Source of the DNA: Tubulanus polymorphus
Taxonomy: Eukaryota; Nemertea; Palaeonemertea; Tubulaniformes; Tubulanidae
Assembly (NCBI RefSeq): GCF_964204645.1
Contig: NC_134030.1
Location: forward strand, 4,131,855 to 4,195,854
DNA: 64,000 nucleotides
Direction: 5' to 3'
Part shown: positions 1-12,221 of the stretch, piece by piece
How positions within the stretch are numbered: position 1 is the stretch's first letter
Layout: every line of letters starts with the position of its first letter
Made by a program: the position numbers and the translations under genes
Notes under the pieces: generated by a model
What the model was told of the DNA's origin: nothing
What the model saw: only the letters and a program-made list of their open reading frames with translations
The model's database searches: none

Positions 1-2485
1 AGAATATTATGATACCAGCAATCTGAACCAGCAGTATAATAGATACCAAGATTGCATACTGAAAGAAATAGATAGATAGGCTGGTTTCATAGTTCAATTA
101 AGATCTGAATAGGCAATAAGCCGGCAAATAATCACCAGGACCACCATTTCATTCTGAATAGTCAAATCATTGCCATAAAACATGCCCAACATTACTTACT
201 ATCATCAGCAAACTACCAGAGTTGCAGCAAGCTCCGCAACATCCTAAGAACCCGAACAAAAAGAAAACGGCCCCGATGACAATCAGTGGAATGAACGCTG
301 ACTGTAGAAATGATTCGATATCGAAATCTTTCACTGGTTGCATGGTCGCACCGCCGGGTAGCGCGGCAAAAGCGGCATTAAAATAATTCGCACCCGCTAC
401 GCGCACGACGATACCAACAGCTAAGAACGCGAGTCCAATGATCTGAAAAAAGCAAAAAACAATTCCGATTTATAAACTACCCCATGACAAACGTGCATTT
501 TTATCGGCCGGGCCACACTTGTCCAATTTAACTGAAATCAAGAAGCCAGAAAGCGTTTTTCGACCCGCAGTGAGCACTGTTTATCTTGAGGAGGCTAGGG
601 CTTTGAGGATGGGATCACCATGGGAAGGCGGTCTACACTAGAAATTCTATCATTTTTAGCTAGTGTGAGGCAATAACTGGTACCTGTATTGAAAAACTAT
701 TGAAAGCTGACACAATTATTCTAGTCAAAATAGATTAAGTTGAAAGTTTTTATTAACACATTGACTTAAAATCCCCGATAAACGCTGAAGGCATCAACTT
801 TCCTTTCTGCGCATTAAGTTTCGTTTTCGCTGTGACTTCAGCATTTTTGCATTTTTTCAATACATGAAATAATATTCGTCAGTATTGGAAGAGTTTTGAA
901 TTGATCTTTGTCCTAAAAAAGCTTGTTTGAAACTTTTAATTCAAGGGACCAAAGAATTGACGCCACGTGGATATAAAATGAATGGTGGCCGAAGGCGCAT
1001 TTTAACACAGGATGGCGAAAATGTGATCTATATATTTGATTACTTCAGGCGCGGGCGCCGGGTATAATCAATTTATGCGTCTGCGCTATATCGCAATAGA
1101 TATATGCTTTTTTATTCGAAATAATCAGATCATAGAATATACAATGCGCTCACATATACCTTCGATCATGGAGATATTTGGATATCATGAAAACAAATTA
1201 TAGGAAAACTAACTCGGAGGGTTTATTGGCCGCTTGGAAAATTACACATGCATTCTTAAAAATGAAATAAGATAAAATAAGAGTGATACAATTTTATTTA
1301 TTACAAAATGAACGCCAAATTTCGTAACACCAATATAGATGACGCTCATTGACTCACACAGAACCCCTTAAATAATGCATAGTAATTACCAATAGAATAA
1401 TGTTTGTAACGGGCGTCAAAATACGTTTTACTATTACCTATATTAAACATTCACTGATGCATATAGCGCTATATTATCGAAATAAGCGATTTATATGGAT
1501 CAGAACATCAGCAACATCTGTGTACACTAAAGATATGAACTTTCAAATATGGCATATTGCAGCCATAAATCCATGTATTTTGTATTCATGTATTTAAAAC
1601 ATGAATAGCTCTGTTGCGTATAGGCCTACCGCTTATTACATACTCTATACTATAAGAACTTAGACGGTTGTGGTATAATTAGACTTGTTCATTTCGTTCA
1701 TTTGTCCAAAAATGTATACATAATCTTACAAACATTACTGTCTACGTCAACCCATAGTTGGGATGCTTTAGTTAACATAGTATAGACAATCTCAAAGCGA
1801 GCAATAGGTGACAGGGCATTTCAGTTTACAGCACCTGCCCCGTGAAACCAGCTGCCCACATAGTATTAGACAAAGATCACCAGTGCAATTCCCAAGCGTT
1901 TTAAATTTCTATTTCATCAGCTCATATCTATTTCATACTGATTGATGACAAGCGCACTGATTACACTTTGTAGGAGTGCGCTATATAAGAAAATAAATCA
2001 TTATTATCATTATTATCATTATCATTATCATTATGATTAGTCGAATGATAGGATGAAAACCCACCATGTACAATTAAAACAATTTATAATCGAGAAAAAC
2101 ACACCTGATGATCTCTAGTGTGAGATCGAAACGTCGTGTTATTAACATTTCAGAAATGAATTCTCGATTTTAAATTCTTTTAATTGTACATAGTGGGTGT
2201 TTATCCTATCATCCGTTCACCACGGTTGAGTGTGGTTATCGTACTATCTAGTCGAATGGTTTCTTCCCAACCCGCACGTATGTAGCACGTTGTAAAAATT
2301 ATCACTGCATATCGAATAAAAAAGAAATTGGAAAACTAACTACGTTTAAGAGTTTTACAGTGGATTACGCATGTTTTTGCAGCATACAGATATACAAGAC
2401 ACGAATGCGACAATAACTAATAACTTACCACCCATATTATATTGAAGATGATCAGGATACAGCGAGGAATAGTCGACATGCACAT
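1..2485 (-). CDS. Tetraspanin family protein, 5' part (runs off left edge)
   Basis: Three coding exons on the minus strand: 2485-2429 (19 codons from ATG), 442-200 (81 codons) and 58-1 (continuing beyond the window), all joined in phase 0 at GT-AG sites. The first exon ends ILIIFNIIWV and the second starts IIGLAFLAVGIVVRV, which together make transmembrane segment 1. Exon 2 then gives a short extracellular loop and segment 2 (FIPLIVIGAVFFLFGFLGCCGA), ending in the conserved GCCGA of tetraspanins. Exon 3 starts segment 3 (YAILVSIILLVQIAGIIIF). The large extracellular loop with its CCG motif and segment 4 must lie left of position 1. A splice acceptor at 2496-2497 just before the first coding exon shows that the 5' UTR is also split. 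Tetraspanins organise membrane microdomains; the subfamily cannot be assigned from this half. Confidence 0.88.
1999..2033. repeat. ATTATC/ATT microsatellite
   Basis: Runs of cattattat and cattatcatt follow the sequence cgctatataagaaaataaat. An AT-rich stretch followed by a short tandem repeat is typical of the 3' tail of a short retroelement, but no element body is evident upstream. Confidence 0.7.
2043..2213. repeat. Foldback repeat enclosing a hammerhead-like hairpin
   Basis: The left arm (about 2043-2096, containing gaatgataggatgaaaaccc) is imperfectly complementary to the right arm (about 2158-2213, containing gggtgtttatcctatcatcc). Both arms include acaattaaaa and its complement. The centre holds CTGATGA (2105-2111), a 6 bp hairpin GATCTC/GAGATC and GAAAC (2128-2132). 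The arrangement resembles Penelope-like or retrozyme fragments that carry hammerhead motifs. No open reading frame belongs to it. Confidence 0.65.
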
Positions 2486-4470
2486 GATGTTTCACCTGCA
2501 AATAACACAACTGAGAATGAGTTATGATGACGTCGACTCGAGACGACACATGAATCAGTCGTGCAAATGAACACAATTAAGATGAGTATTATGAAATAAA
2601 AACCCAACCACACCCAAATGACACCACACCTTTGATAACTGGACAACTGAGAGAGGTGTCAGCGAATTCAACTTCGCAAGAAACGGTCTGAAATCAGCTG
2701 GGAGACTGTTATTCCAGCTTTGTCCTACTGAAGAACTACTGTGGAACTCAACCACTATCAAAACCTATTGAATAAAGTAGACGCGACGATTGACACGTGC
2801 TTTTAATTTCAGTCGATTAGTTACTCAAAAGCAAACGATACGAATAGACACTCGTTACCGTACAAGTGATCCGAGGAGTGAAAGGAAACTATAAATAAGT
2901 ATGTTCTATCGACGGCGATATTTTCTACAGCTTCAGCCCACGGATGACAGGATTGACAGTCGAGTGTCGAGTGCAGTTCGTTGTTTTATAAGGCTATAAC
3001 AACCTATTATTGGTTTCGATATGGGCATATAACGAATATTTAGTCCATGGTTTCAACAAGGCCATCGTCCGTCCAACCAGTCTGACATTTGAGATGTGTA
3101 CTTTTACAAGATGTCGACACTTCATTATCATTGACGGGATTATTCTAATGATGTGGTGATGGTGTAGTGTTTTTGACAGTTTCCGCGCTACCCTAAACCG
3201 ACAAGAACCTGCCATCAACAGCCCCGTAATTGAACTGCTGATTCGTTTGTCGCTTTAAGAAAGAAGATTGAGAAAGAGATGGCGATGGAAAGACCTGAAT
3301 TAAATTCAGTCTCACATACTTTATAGCAATATTTGTAAGATATTCCCCAACATTCGAAGTCTCGACAAGGAAGACCAATTCAGGATTATACGTTGTAATC
3401 ATCTATCATCTATTAATCATCTATTAGCTAATTACATAGGCAAATTTGTAGACCAAGGATTTAAAGCCTTGCACACGATCTAATTCTATATCTCCACTTT
3501 TTCCATACATGTAAATATTTTGAAATTTGGTAACTTGCATCAGTGTTAATTTTCTTCTATTTCATAGATATCCTATGTACAGAGAAATTTGGTATACACC
3601 ATTTTTCTTTCGTAAATTTTATTCTGTTTATCAACAATCGTGCAAGATTTCATGATTAATAAATATTGAATTGAATTGAATTATTTGACCGCATTACATA
3701 ATTCGCTGTGCTCTTTGGGGAGTCTTTCATTAATTGCGATTGAAATGACATTTCGCCATTTTAAATCAAGCGAGTGACTGTGGCGCGCAATAAAGCGAAC
3801 GGAAGTCCGGAGTTAGGGAGGCGTCATGTGCTTCAGATCACCGCCAAATCTGTCACATAAAATGGTAACTTAAGAATGATATATTTGGGTAAACAACGAC
3901 AACATCAGAGTAATTTAATAGTTCCCTCGTTGATGCACGGAATCAATATCATGTTCGCTCGTCATACACGACAAATAGACGAAATAGAATTATGGCAGGA
4001 TGGCAGCCCATGTTGGAACTTACGTCATCGTCTATTTTCCGCAATGACATAATTTTCGTTTCAACTTAATTCCCAATTCTGCGGAAATAATATCGTTACG
4101 CCCCGGGAACTCACCCGAGATACTGACACAGGCGTAACAATGGCCGAAAAAAAATCCATTTATTCATTGCTGCTACTGATTTTTTAGAGCTCCGTTACGC
4201 CTATGTTAACAATATAGCCGATTGTTATACCAAAATTGTTTACATTAAGAAACAAATATTAGTAAAAAGTTGAACTAAATTAGGTCAGAGTAAATACGTA
4301 ACCCTTAACTGTAGTACATTCATCAGTGCCACAAATTGGTAAAGACATATATCATTGTAAAGTAGATACGACTGTTGTGTTCCCAGGCTTCACCTAGCGG
4401 ATGCCTGAATTACGAATCATTGATCATCTAAATCTTCTAACTTTTGAAAATATAAGTAATCGTTGCAATC

Positions 4471-4568
4471 CAGAGCTCAGTTCCACATTGTGAGTTAGAG
4501 TAATCAATTCATTTTCAATGAGTTAACTCTAAGTCAAATCTTTGCTCAGAACTGTGGAACTGGATCCA
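4471..4568. repeat. Foldback MITE-like repeat, 'cagttccacag' family (copy 1)
   Basis: The left end (cagttccacattgtgag, from about 4478) is an inverted match to the right end (ctcagaactgtggaactgga). The interior is AT-rich and non-coding. The same termini recur at 11512-11623, 17751-17848 and 34124-34222. Confidence 0.7.
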
Positions 4569-7500
4569 TACCAGCGGAATCGTTGTCTGATAGACGAAGC
4601 AGTTAAGGTGTACTGAAAGTGCTACGATATCGAGTTTCGCTCCTAATAATGATAACGATCGTCCAGTGTATTTGTCGATCGTCTAAAACATGTCAACAAC
4701 ATGTATTCTGTTTGAGGCATGTGCCCTTAGTTTGTTAAGCAATTAATTCCGACCAAACTGATACAAACTACTCATCAATTGCCCCCGTCTACCTGAACAT
4801 ATTAAATGCTGTGATATATTGCTAGGTAGACGAAATGTACGGTTGTCTCCTGTGTTCCTAGAAGTCCATACCCGTTACAATAATAACGTTTTACATTCGA
4901 ATTCTCAATCTGCCTTCTGTTCATTATAATAACAATACCGTCGAGAATTAATAATTAATAATGATGTTTTATGCTCATTTTATGTGACTGCGCACAACGA
5001 GAAATAGAGATGATTGCATCGGTTTAATTGCTTATGCGGCCATTGAACTAGATAGAACGAACAATGTTATGTTATATAAACGGCGGAATAAACAAAAGGC
5101 CCCAGATCGGTAGTCATTCAATTGTACCTACTTTGAAGTTATAATAATCGTGGGAGTGACGAGGTTTAGATATATATGTACGTACGCCTTCTGCCGATGG
5201 GATTTCTTTTAATTCGGACAATTGCGTAGAATCATTGATCGAGTGTATGATGTTCGGATTGCAGCCAAACTTGATTTTAAATTAACTCTTTGAAAAAGAA
5301 GCAAACAGACCACTGACGGGGAAAGAGAATCTGATCTCCTACACATTCGATTCACTTTCCACGACCCTTTTCCCGGAAAATTCATACGTAGTTGTTACGA
5401 TAGATTGGGATTAATTCATTGAAACATTTGGCAGATGTGGATTTAGCCACGACCTTGACATTTTGATACTGATGTTTCTAAAAATATCTGGTAGTTTATT
5501 TATACAAATACTATATCGATTCAATTAATGACAAAATTATGTTGTAGATTTGACATTTACGAATATATATTCATTCGTCGAAAAACGATGACAGAAAGAA
5601 ACAACCAAGTAAAGATCTATCTTCTTAAGATAGATTTTCATGTTTTATTGACTAACAAGATATTTCAGCTGGTAATCCGCCGAGGGGTGCGAAACGGTGA
5701 CCTTTGCAACGTTTCTGCCCAATCGTATATAGGGTTGCATTAAGACATTCACGTGCAAAAAAGTGACATACATAATGCATACCAGGTAATTAACGTTATT
5801 TTGTTATCAATTTTGACGAGTGAAACGAGAGTCAACCAGATATACATACGTAATACTATGCAATATGTATATGTGTCAAGTACTTTTTGAAAGCGGGGAA
5901 GTTATGTCTCAAATGACTGCCATAAATAACATCGTTGACAACCATGGAACTCAAAAACGAAGAGTCGGTGGCGGACTCATTTTTATGTCCTTGATCTAAC
6001 TAACTAAAGCCATTATTAGACCAGAAAAGTTGCTGCAGGACCATGGACGTAAGCAGAGTGTTTAAAAACTCTAGTTTAATCATCCATGGTCAGACCATGG
6101 ATTCAGTCCATGTCCAGACCGATATTGTCCGAAATTGCAAAATGTCCAGTAATTTCATAATGTATAATAAGTACTGTAGATGTACGTTTGATACAGACCA
6201 ATGCTGCATGATTATACGCTAAACCGTGAATAGCACACGAACCTAACATGGGATAAACAAAGGGTAGAAACAATATCGGCATATACCTTATAGAGTTTGT
6301 AGACAACAACGAGTCGATATCAAAGGCCATTGGCAGCAGTACTGAACTGAATACGTGATATATTCTATATTCCTCCAGAAGATATACCCACACCTGTACT
6401 TACAGACTTCTACCTTGTTTTTGAACGGCACATATACTAGAAAGCAATGTTACTGCAAACAAGATTTTCGTATACGGTGGCGTTAACGAACGTTGGATAC
6501 ATAAATCAACAGCGCTTACAGGAGTAGGAAAAAACGATAGTTAGAACTCTACGACTAAAATATATATATATTCGAAGAGGGGCAAAGTTTAATCGTGTGT
6601 AATTTTGGAACTTTTTCGCGAATCCCATTTTTGACTTAGGAATTTGCATTGGACATCGATATTTAATGAGTTAATGCCACGACGCTCTGGTAGTTCTTTT
6701 TAAAACCGGTTTCTTGAAAAATAGAAAATTGCACATTCATTATTATTATTATTAAGGACCCAGATTGATCATAACTCGATTCACCGATTGCAAAAAAGTT
6801 CAAAAATACATTGGTGCAATAATAATAGGCTACAAGCGTCAGTAATTGCGCATTACAAACCATCAAAACGTGAACAAAGAGCTCTGTTCGCTACTGACTG
6901 TGAATGTGAGAAAATATACCAGGACAGCAAGTGAAGCCACACGTACCTGTGAGAGACGGATACTTCGGACGATAATTCTGAATAAACTAAAAGACAAATG
7001 CTCTCTCCTCGATAAGTGACTACAGTACTATGTACGTCATTATTCTATATATTTATATATACATGAATACTATAGCGACGTCGACGCGTTCTGTATTGAC
7101 GATGACACAATGCGACAGCAGCGGCAGCGTTACAGCAACGGTTATTACACACAACGACGCAGTACTGGTTTAATTGTCCTGTCGAAACTCGGGTGATATC
7201 GATTATGCTGAAAACCAGTTCAATATTGCTACCGAATAAATCGTATAGATGGCGAACGAGTCGAACGTTGTTCGCTACTCGATGGTCGTCTCGATCGTCG
7301 TAGATATCTAGTGACAATGCACGGACGCCCAGATCTTGGTTTTTTCCGCTAAGAATTAAAAGCTACTTTTGCTCGTACGCACATGGTCGTGTAACAAAGT
7401 GATAAAGCAAAAACAACGAAACGACGTTTCGCAAGTAAAACATCACTTGTTCACTTCGACAATCAAGATTTTCTGCGATGCAGCGAAATCAAGCTGTCAT

Positions 7501-8594
7501 TATTGAGCTGGACCATCACTGTTTGACTTGCGAAACATATAGGCCTACATTTGGTTGCTTTTGTTTCGTGTTACGTCGCTGTTTCCTGATGCAGTGCGTT
7601 ATTTTTTCCAATGTTTCGATATTTTTCCGTATCAAGCAATACGATATGATTCGAGAAATAGATAAAATCTTCAATGGTATTTTTATTCATCTCAAAAATG
7701 TAAGGTTCCTTTCGGAAGATCGCTCATCAACGAGTCTCAGTCACAACGTATTTCAAATGTAATCGGACTGATACGTGCTACTGGTATATGCAGCTCCCAG
7801 TGATGTAGTGCAGACTCCAGTATAACTGCATCTTCCACTGAAATAATCATATTCAACACATTATATATTTACCTTCATATAGTAAATTGAATCCGATGCT
7901 GTTCTGTTCCATGGCTTCGATACATTTCAGCGAAACGAGCCGTTACAATCATCGGGGCCTGGTTCTCCTTTTTCCTGGATACGGCTGCTGAAGATGATGA
8001 TGATGATGTTCGCGACTATACGGGTCTGGCGCAGCTTCCAATACCGCTCCGTATCGTCGGCGTAAAACGTTACTATGGCAACGAGTGAATCGATGTAACT
8101 TTTTTCCAGAAAATTGTACTTTTTTTCCTATTCGAAAAAAACCTGACGCGCTTTGATCTTACTCTTTCAATTTTAGATTTCTATCGCAATAAGGCTTAAA
8201 TTAAACGTAGTAAGAGAAAGCGAATTAATTTCCTAAATAAGTATATAAAATCTAGATCAATATGATGTTTTCGGGCCCGGCATTGCAGGATATTAACATT
8301 TCAATCTTATTTAAAGGTGTCATCTTATTGACTTGAACCCAGTCCACTGCAATCGCATCATATTTGTTAATTGAAATTATTCGTGCTTAAACTTTGTTTT
8401 TCAAAAGTTGTGAACAATTGATTTATTTGAAAGTTTCTCTATAAGAGCAGCGAGTTGGATTAGTGGTTCTCAAGACTCTCACAAACTGTGAGTATAACAC
8501 TAGATTTTGCATCATGACTTTTGTAGAAATAGGATTATTTTGGATCCATGTATCTATAGATGTATCACAAGTATCTATGCTGTCAGTTACATCT

Positions 8595-8630
8595 ACGAGC
8601 AATTATCTAACTAATTAGATAATTGCTCGT
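8595..8630. repeat. Perfect 15 bp inverted repeat
   Basis: The arm acgagcaattatcta (8595-8609) is exactly complementary to tagataattgctcgt (8616-8630), with a 6-base spacer. It lies about 360 bp upstream of the first dermatopontin/aerolysin gene. Its role is unknown. Confidence 0.75.
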
Positions 8631-8986
8631 TGGTTAAATTCACTCGTACTGGGAACAGTACAGAATGTTTAATTCACGGGCAACAACAGGATGTTGTTAT
8701 TTCTGATCATTCGTTGTTCGAATTTTGATGCCCCAATGTTTTCGCTTATCTATCTAACTATTCAGATCTATGACTTCTTAATGAATCATAAACTGTCCAT
8801 CTGCTGGTACCCATATCTATTAGATAAATTACATATATATGTACATACGTAGATATACCGCAAACTGCCCATCGGCAAGTCACCAGAGGTACGATTAGAT
8901 TGAGACCACTTTGTTGTGAAAGTTGATTTCGAAAGCATTTTTGGAAAACTCTTAGAATTACTTTTTCCCCCTTTTTGTTTTAGATC

Positions 8987-10429
8987 ATGATGACCTTGAA
9001 TCTAATTCTTATCGTGTTGGCTGCAGTAGCGACACTTTGCAGAGGTTATTGGAATAATGACTGGGATCAGCCTTTAGACTTTCAATGCTCAAGTGGTCAG
9101 TACATCAACTTCATAAGAAGCATACACCACAACGGACACGAGGATCGACGCTTTAGGCTTGAATGTCAAAGAGGATTCGTCGGAACCGACTGCAGCTGGA
9201 CGGGTTTCTTGAATGGCTGGGACGAGGTTATACGTTTTACGTGTCCGCGCAACGGAATAGTAACTGGTTTATACAGCTATCATAACAACGGTCCCGAAGA
9301 CAGAAGGTGGAGAGTGCGATGCTGCCAGGTTCGATTCGCTATAACATATCATTTTTATTGATAAGTCTTTTTTTATCAAACATAGTAACATTGGATATTG
9401 TTTCTAGTTCTTGTCATAGCATACATTGTGCAATAATAGACACGTATACATGATATCTTTATAGTTGATTACCCAGCCAGGGCGTGACTGTCGTTGGACG
9501 GAATGGCTCGCAGATTGGGACCAGGAGATTAATTATCGTCTTAGTCATGGGACAGCTATAACCGGTTTATACAGTAACCACCATAATGGAAACGAGTAAG
9601 TAATCGCCAAACGTAAAATATCTTTGAAATTTGTTAAGAATATATTCTCGCCCGCAATCGTTCTCAGTCAAGGTCGGGAAAATTGAAATATTTCATTCTT
9701 ATCAACAGGGACCGTCGTTACAAGTTGCGAATATGTGATTTTGCCAACTGCAAAGCTGTTCATATGAATATCCTGAGTGAGTTGCGTTCTCATCAGGTAG
9801 GTTCACGTGTTGTTGGTATCGCTACGAATCAAGGTTGTTCACCAGATCACGAGTTTATGTTAAGTCTCGGCAGCACAGATTCATTAACGGAAACCGCTTC
9901 AATCACTTCAACCGAATCCAAATCTTTCGTCTACGAGACGACAATTTCTGTCACAGCCGAAGCGTCAGCCAAGTTTCTGGGTAGCGGAGGTTCGGTGTCG
10001 TTTGGTGTCGCTCAGACGCTTGGCGGCTCGACGACGTGGGAATCGACGTACACGAAGGAAACGTCGACCGGTTCGGAAAGTTCCGCATCAACAGAAGTGA
10101 CATTCACCGGTCCCGGGGCGGCTTTGATTATGGGGGACGTCAAAGAATATAAATTCCAATCTGACCAGGTCGATGTAGAAATTGACGTGTCGTGTGACGA
10201 CGGAAGACGTTATAAGCAGAAAGACGTCGTCAATTTGAAAATGAAAACGTATGGTGTTACGCACTTTTCATCTTACACCGGCAAATTCAAACCCGATCAA
10301 TGTTCGAGGAAAACTAATGAATGCATCAGGAATCTCGAGGGAGATAAAGCACTCACTCCGTATTATTTAGTCGACCAATTTAAGCAATGTTTTGATGACA
10401 TCGGGAATGTTCAGGGGAAAAATAAATAA
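8987..10429 (+). CDS. Secreted dermatopontin-domain / aerolysin-like protein, copy A
   Basis: Three exons: 8987-9328 (phase 0), 9465-9595 (131 nt) and 9709-10429, giving 397 aa. A hydrophobic signal peptide covers residues 1 to about 20 (MMTLNLILIVLAAVATLCRG). Residues about 21-160 hold dermatopontin-type repeats: W-N-D-W motifs and the signature D-R-R-[FWY]-[RK]-[LV]-x-C three times (DRRFRLEC, DRRWRVRCC, DRRYKLRIC), the third rebuilt exactly across the exon 2/3 junction. The C-terminal ~220 residues are Ser/Thr/Gly-rich with alternating polar/apolar strands and an FTGPGAALIMG segment, fitting an aerolysin/ETX-MTX2 beta-pore domain. A polypyrimidine tract and AG at 8982-8983 sit just before the ATG, so the 5' UTR is probably spliced. 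AATAAA lies at 10604-10609. A secreted pore-forming or defence role is inferred from family only. Confidence 0.88.
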
Positions 10430-12221
10430 TTATGTATTTCAATGTGTTTATATGCGATAATGCAGGGGATGATAGAAAATCTATACATATATATATATAT
10501 ATATTTCAATTTAAACCTGTTCTTATAATAAGTTCCAATTACACTTTTATTATATCAATATACTTTTTAGAGCTTTCTTAATTGCGTTGAATTATCAAGT
10601 TGAAATAAAGTTCTTAACACTCGAAGCTTATGAGTTCTGGTTTTTCGTTGCGATCACCTTGATGTAAACAGAACTGACTGTTATTTCCTCAAAGATATTA
10701 TTATTCATGTCTTTGATTTTGAGACATTAATTTGTCCCTCAATTACAAGGCTACAATTTGTTGAGGATTGCCCGCCGCGCAAATACTGACAAGGTGTGTA
10801 AATGATGCGAAAACTCTTTTTCCTATCGGTAATCCCAAAGAGGATAAAAGACTTGGCGAATATTTCTGATAAATATTACGGTATTGTTGGCTCCAGGCAT
10901 TGAACGGGCACTGCGGAGGAACACGGCCCATACGTAGCGACCATAGTGCTGAAAAGCGTTCTTTACGAAATCTCTGAATTATCAAAACGCCATTCTTAGC
11001 CGAACTCCAGTATATCAAAACAGGTTCTACAATATTGCGGAAAGCACAAGAAACTGCAAGTCAAATCGAATTTTGATTTGCTTATAAGTGCGCTACTTCG
11101 TGTTTCTGGTGATAACGACATATCATCTGAAATGAATGTATACCATTGATGATGGATGAAGTCTTACATCGAATGTCGTTTAATCAGTAATGATTTCATC
11201 ATGAATCCCCACCTTCGATAGTTGTATATGCAAGTGGTATGTACGTAGTGGTGAGAATTCTGACGGTCGTTTACGATTATTGCCAATAAATGTTGTTTAA
11301 TTGTTTGTATACCGCGATAATCATCGATTCGTCCAATGGAAGTGCTACTAGTAGTAATCACCTCCCGTACAATCAAGGTTGGGGATGGATGTTAACGATC
11401 TTGTTTAAACACTTTTGTGCGTGTTGAAACGATGATGATATCACCCGGATCTAGAAATTCAAAATTTTAGACAAAGGCTCTTCTGATCTAGATTGTAAAA
11501 TTAGAGAGCCCCTGGACCCAGTTCCACAGTTGTAAGTTGAACTTAACTCTGAGTTGAAATTATTCATTTTCGATGTTTTAACTAGACAGTCAAATCTTAA
11601 CTCGGAACTGTGGAACTGTACCCTGTTTATTAAAGTGCAACAACCCTCGTTAAATCATCAACTTATTCCAAAACGGCTCATCCTTTATTTCAAATGTATT
11701 TAAAATACACACTTGGCTTGAAGTTGGCTTATAGAATTTAGCGCTTGTAATTGTAATAACTTCCGTCATATATAGGTTATAGTTTCACTCTTTTAATTCT
11801 CTTGTATTTCACCTGTTGAGGGGATCTGATCCCGAAAACGTTTGTGTCAATAAACTGTTATTTCTCATTAGAAAATGAGGTTTTTATTGTTATCACTTCT
11901 ATGGATATTTAAATCCACGTGAAATCCCGGGAATTTGTCTTCTGTTCTGTTGAAACTTGTATACAACAGGAAGTTGTAATGTATATCTGAACATTCATCG
12001 TCAAATAAAAACCAGTGATTTTATTTATTCTACTCATCCGATGAAATGTGTAATGATAACTTATTTCCTGTTATATGTAATCCGTCTGTATAAATTACCC
12101 ATCTGTCATTACTCAATTGGATTATTTGAGGTCAACCAGTGGATCAGCTGTTGATAAGACTGAGTAGATTTGTTTTAAGATCGTGGTTTTGGAACGAATC
12201 GAAGAACTGTATCTAATTCAG
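10430..12221. other. Spacer between pore-former copies A and B
   Basis: No coding exon is recognised. It holds the 3' UTR of copy A with a short AT repeat at 10488-10504, a foldback repeat at 11512-11623 and a hammerhead-like hairpin at 11813-11840. From about 11950 it is a ~270 bp upstream region that matches the region upstream of copy C. Confidence 0.55.
11512..11623. repeat. Foldback MITE-like repeat, 'cagttccacag' family (copy 2)
   Basis: Terminal inverted repeats ctggacccagttccacagtt (left) and aactgtggaactgtaccc (right) enclose about 75 bp of AT-rich sequence with a second inner inverted match (taactctgag / ctcggaac). It is the best-preserved copy of the family in this window and is non-coding. 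Confidence 0.8.

Larger units (their letters stand above)
443..2428 (-). other. Intron 1 of the tetraspanin gene
   Basis: This is the 2.0 kb intron between the first two coding exons of the tetraspanin. It contains an ATTATC-rich simple repeat near 2000 and a long inverted repeat around 2043-2213. I see no coding exon within it. Confidence 0.7.
2496..8986. other. Spacer with no recognised coding gene
   Basis: This stretch separates the divergently transcribed tetraspanin and first dermatopontin/aerolysin gene. Short reading frames here have no recognisable family or consistent splice context. It contains a foldback repeat at 4471-4568, a (TTGAA)n tail near 3666-3682, a CpG-containing patch near 7080-7300 and 7990-8090, and a perfect palindrome at 8595-8630. 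The 5' UTR exon(s) of the tetraspanin (minus) and of the first pore-former gene (plus) should lie here. Confidence 0.5.

Noticed and set aside
7045-7762. Open frames on both strands rich in Arg/Tyr or Phe/Cys
   Set aside because: No domain, no paired splice sites and composition typical of AT-rich spacer; one frame spans a CAG/GCN-rich low-complexity patch.
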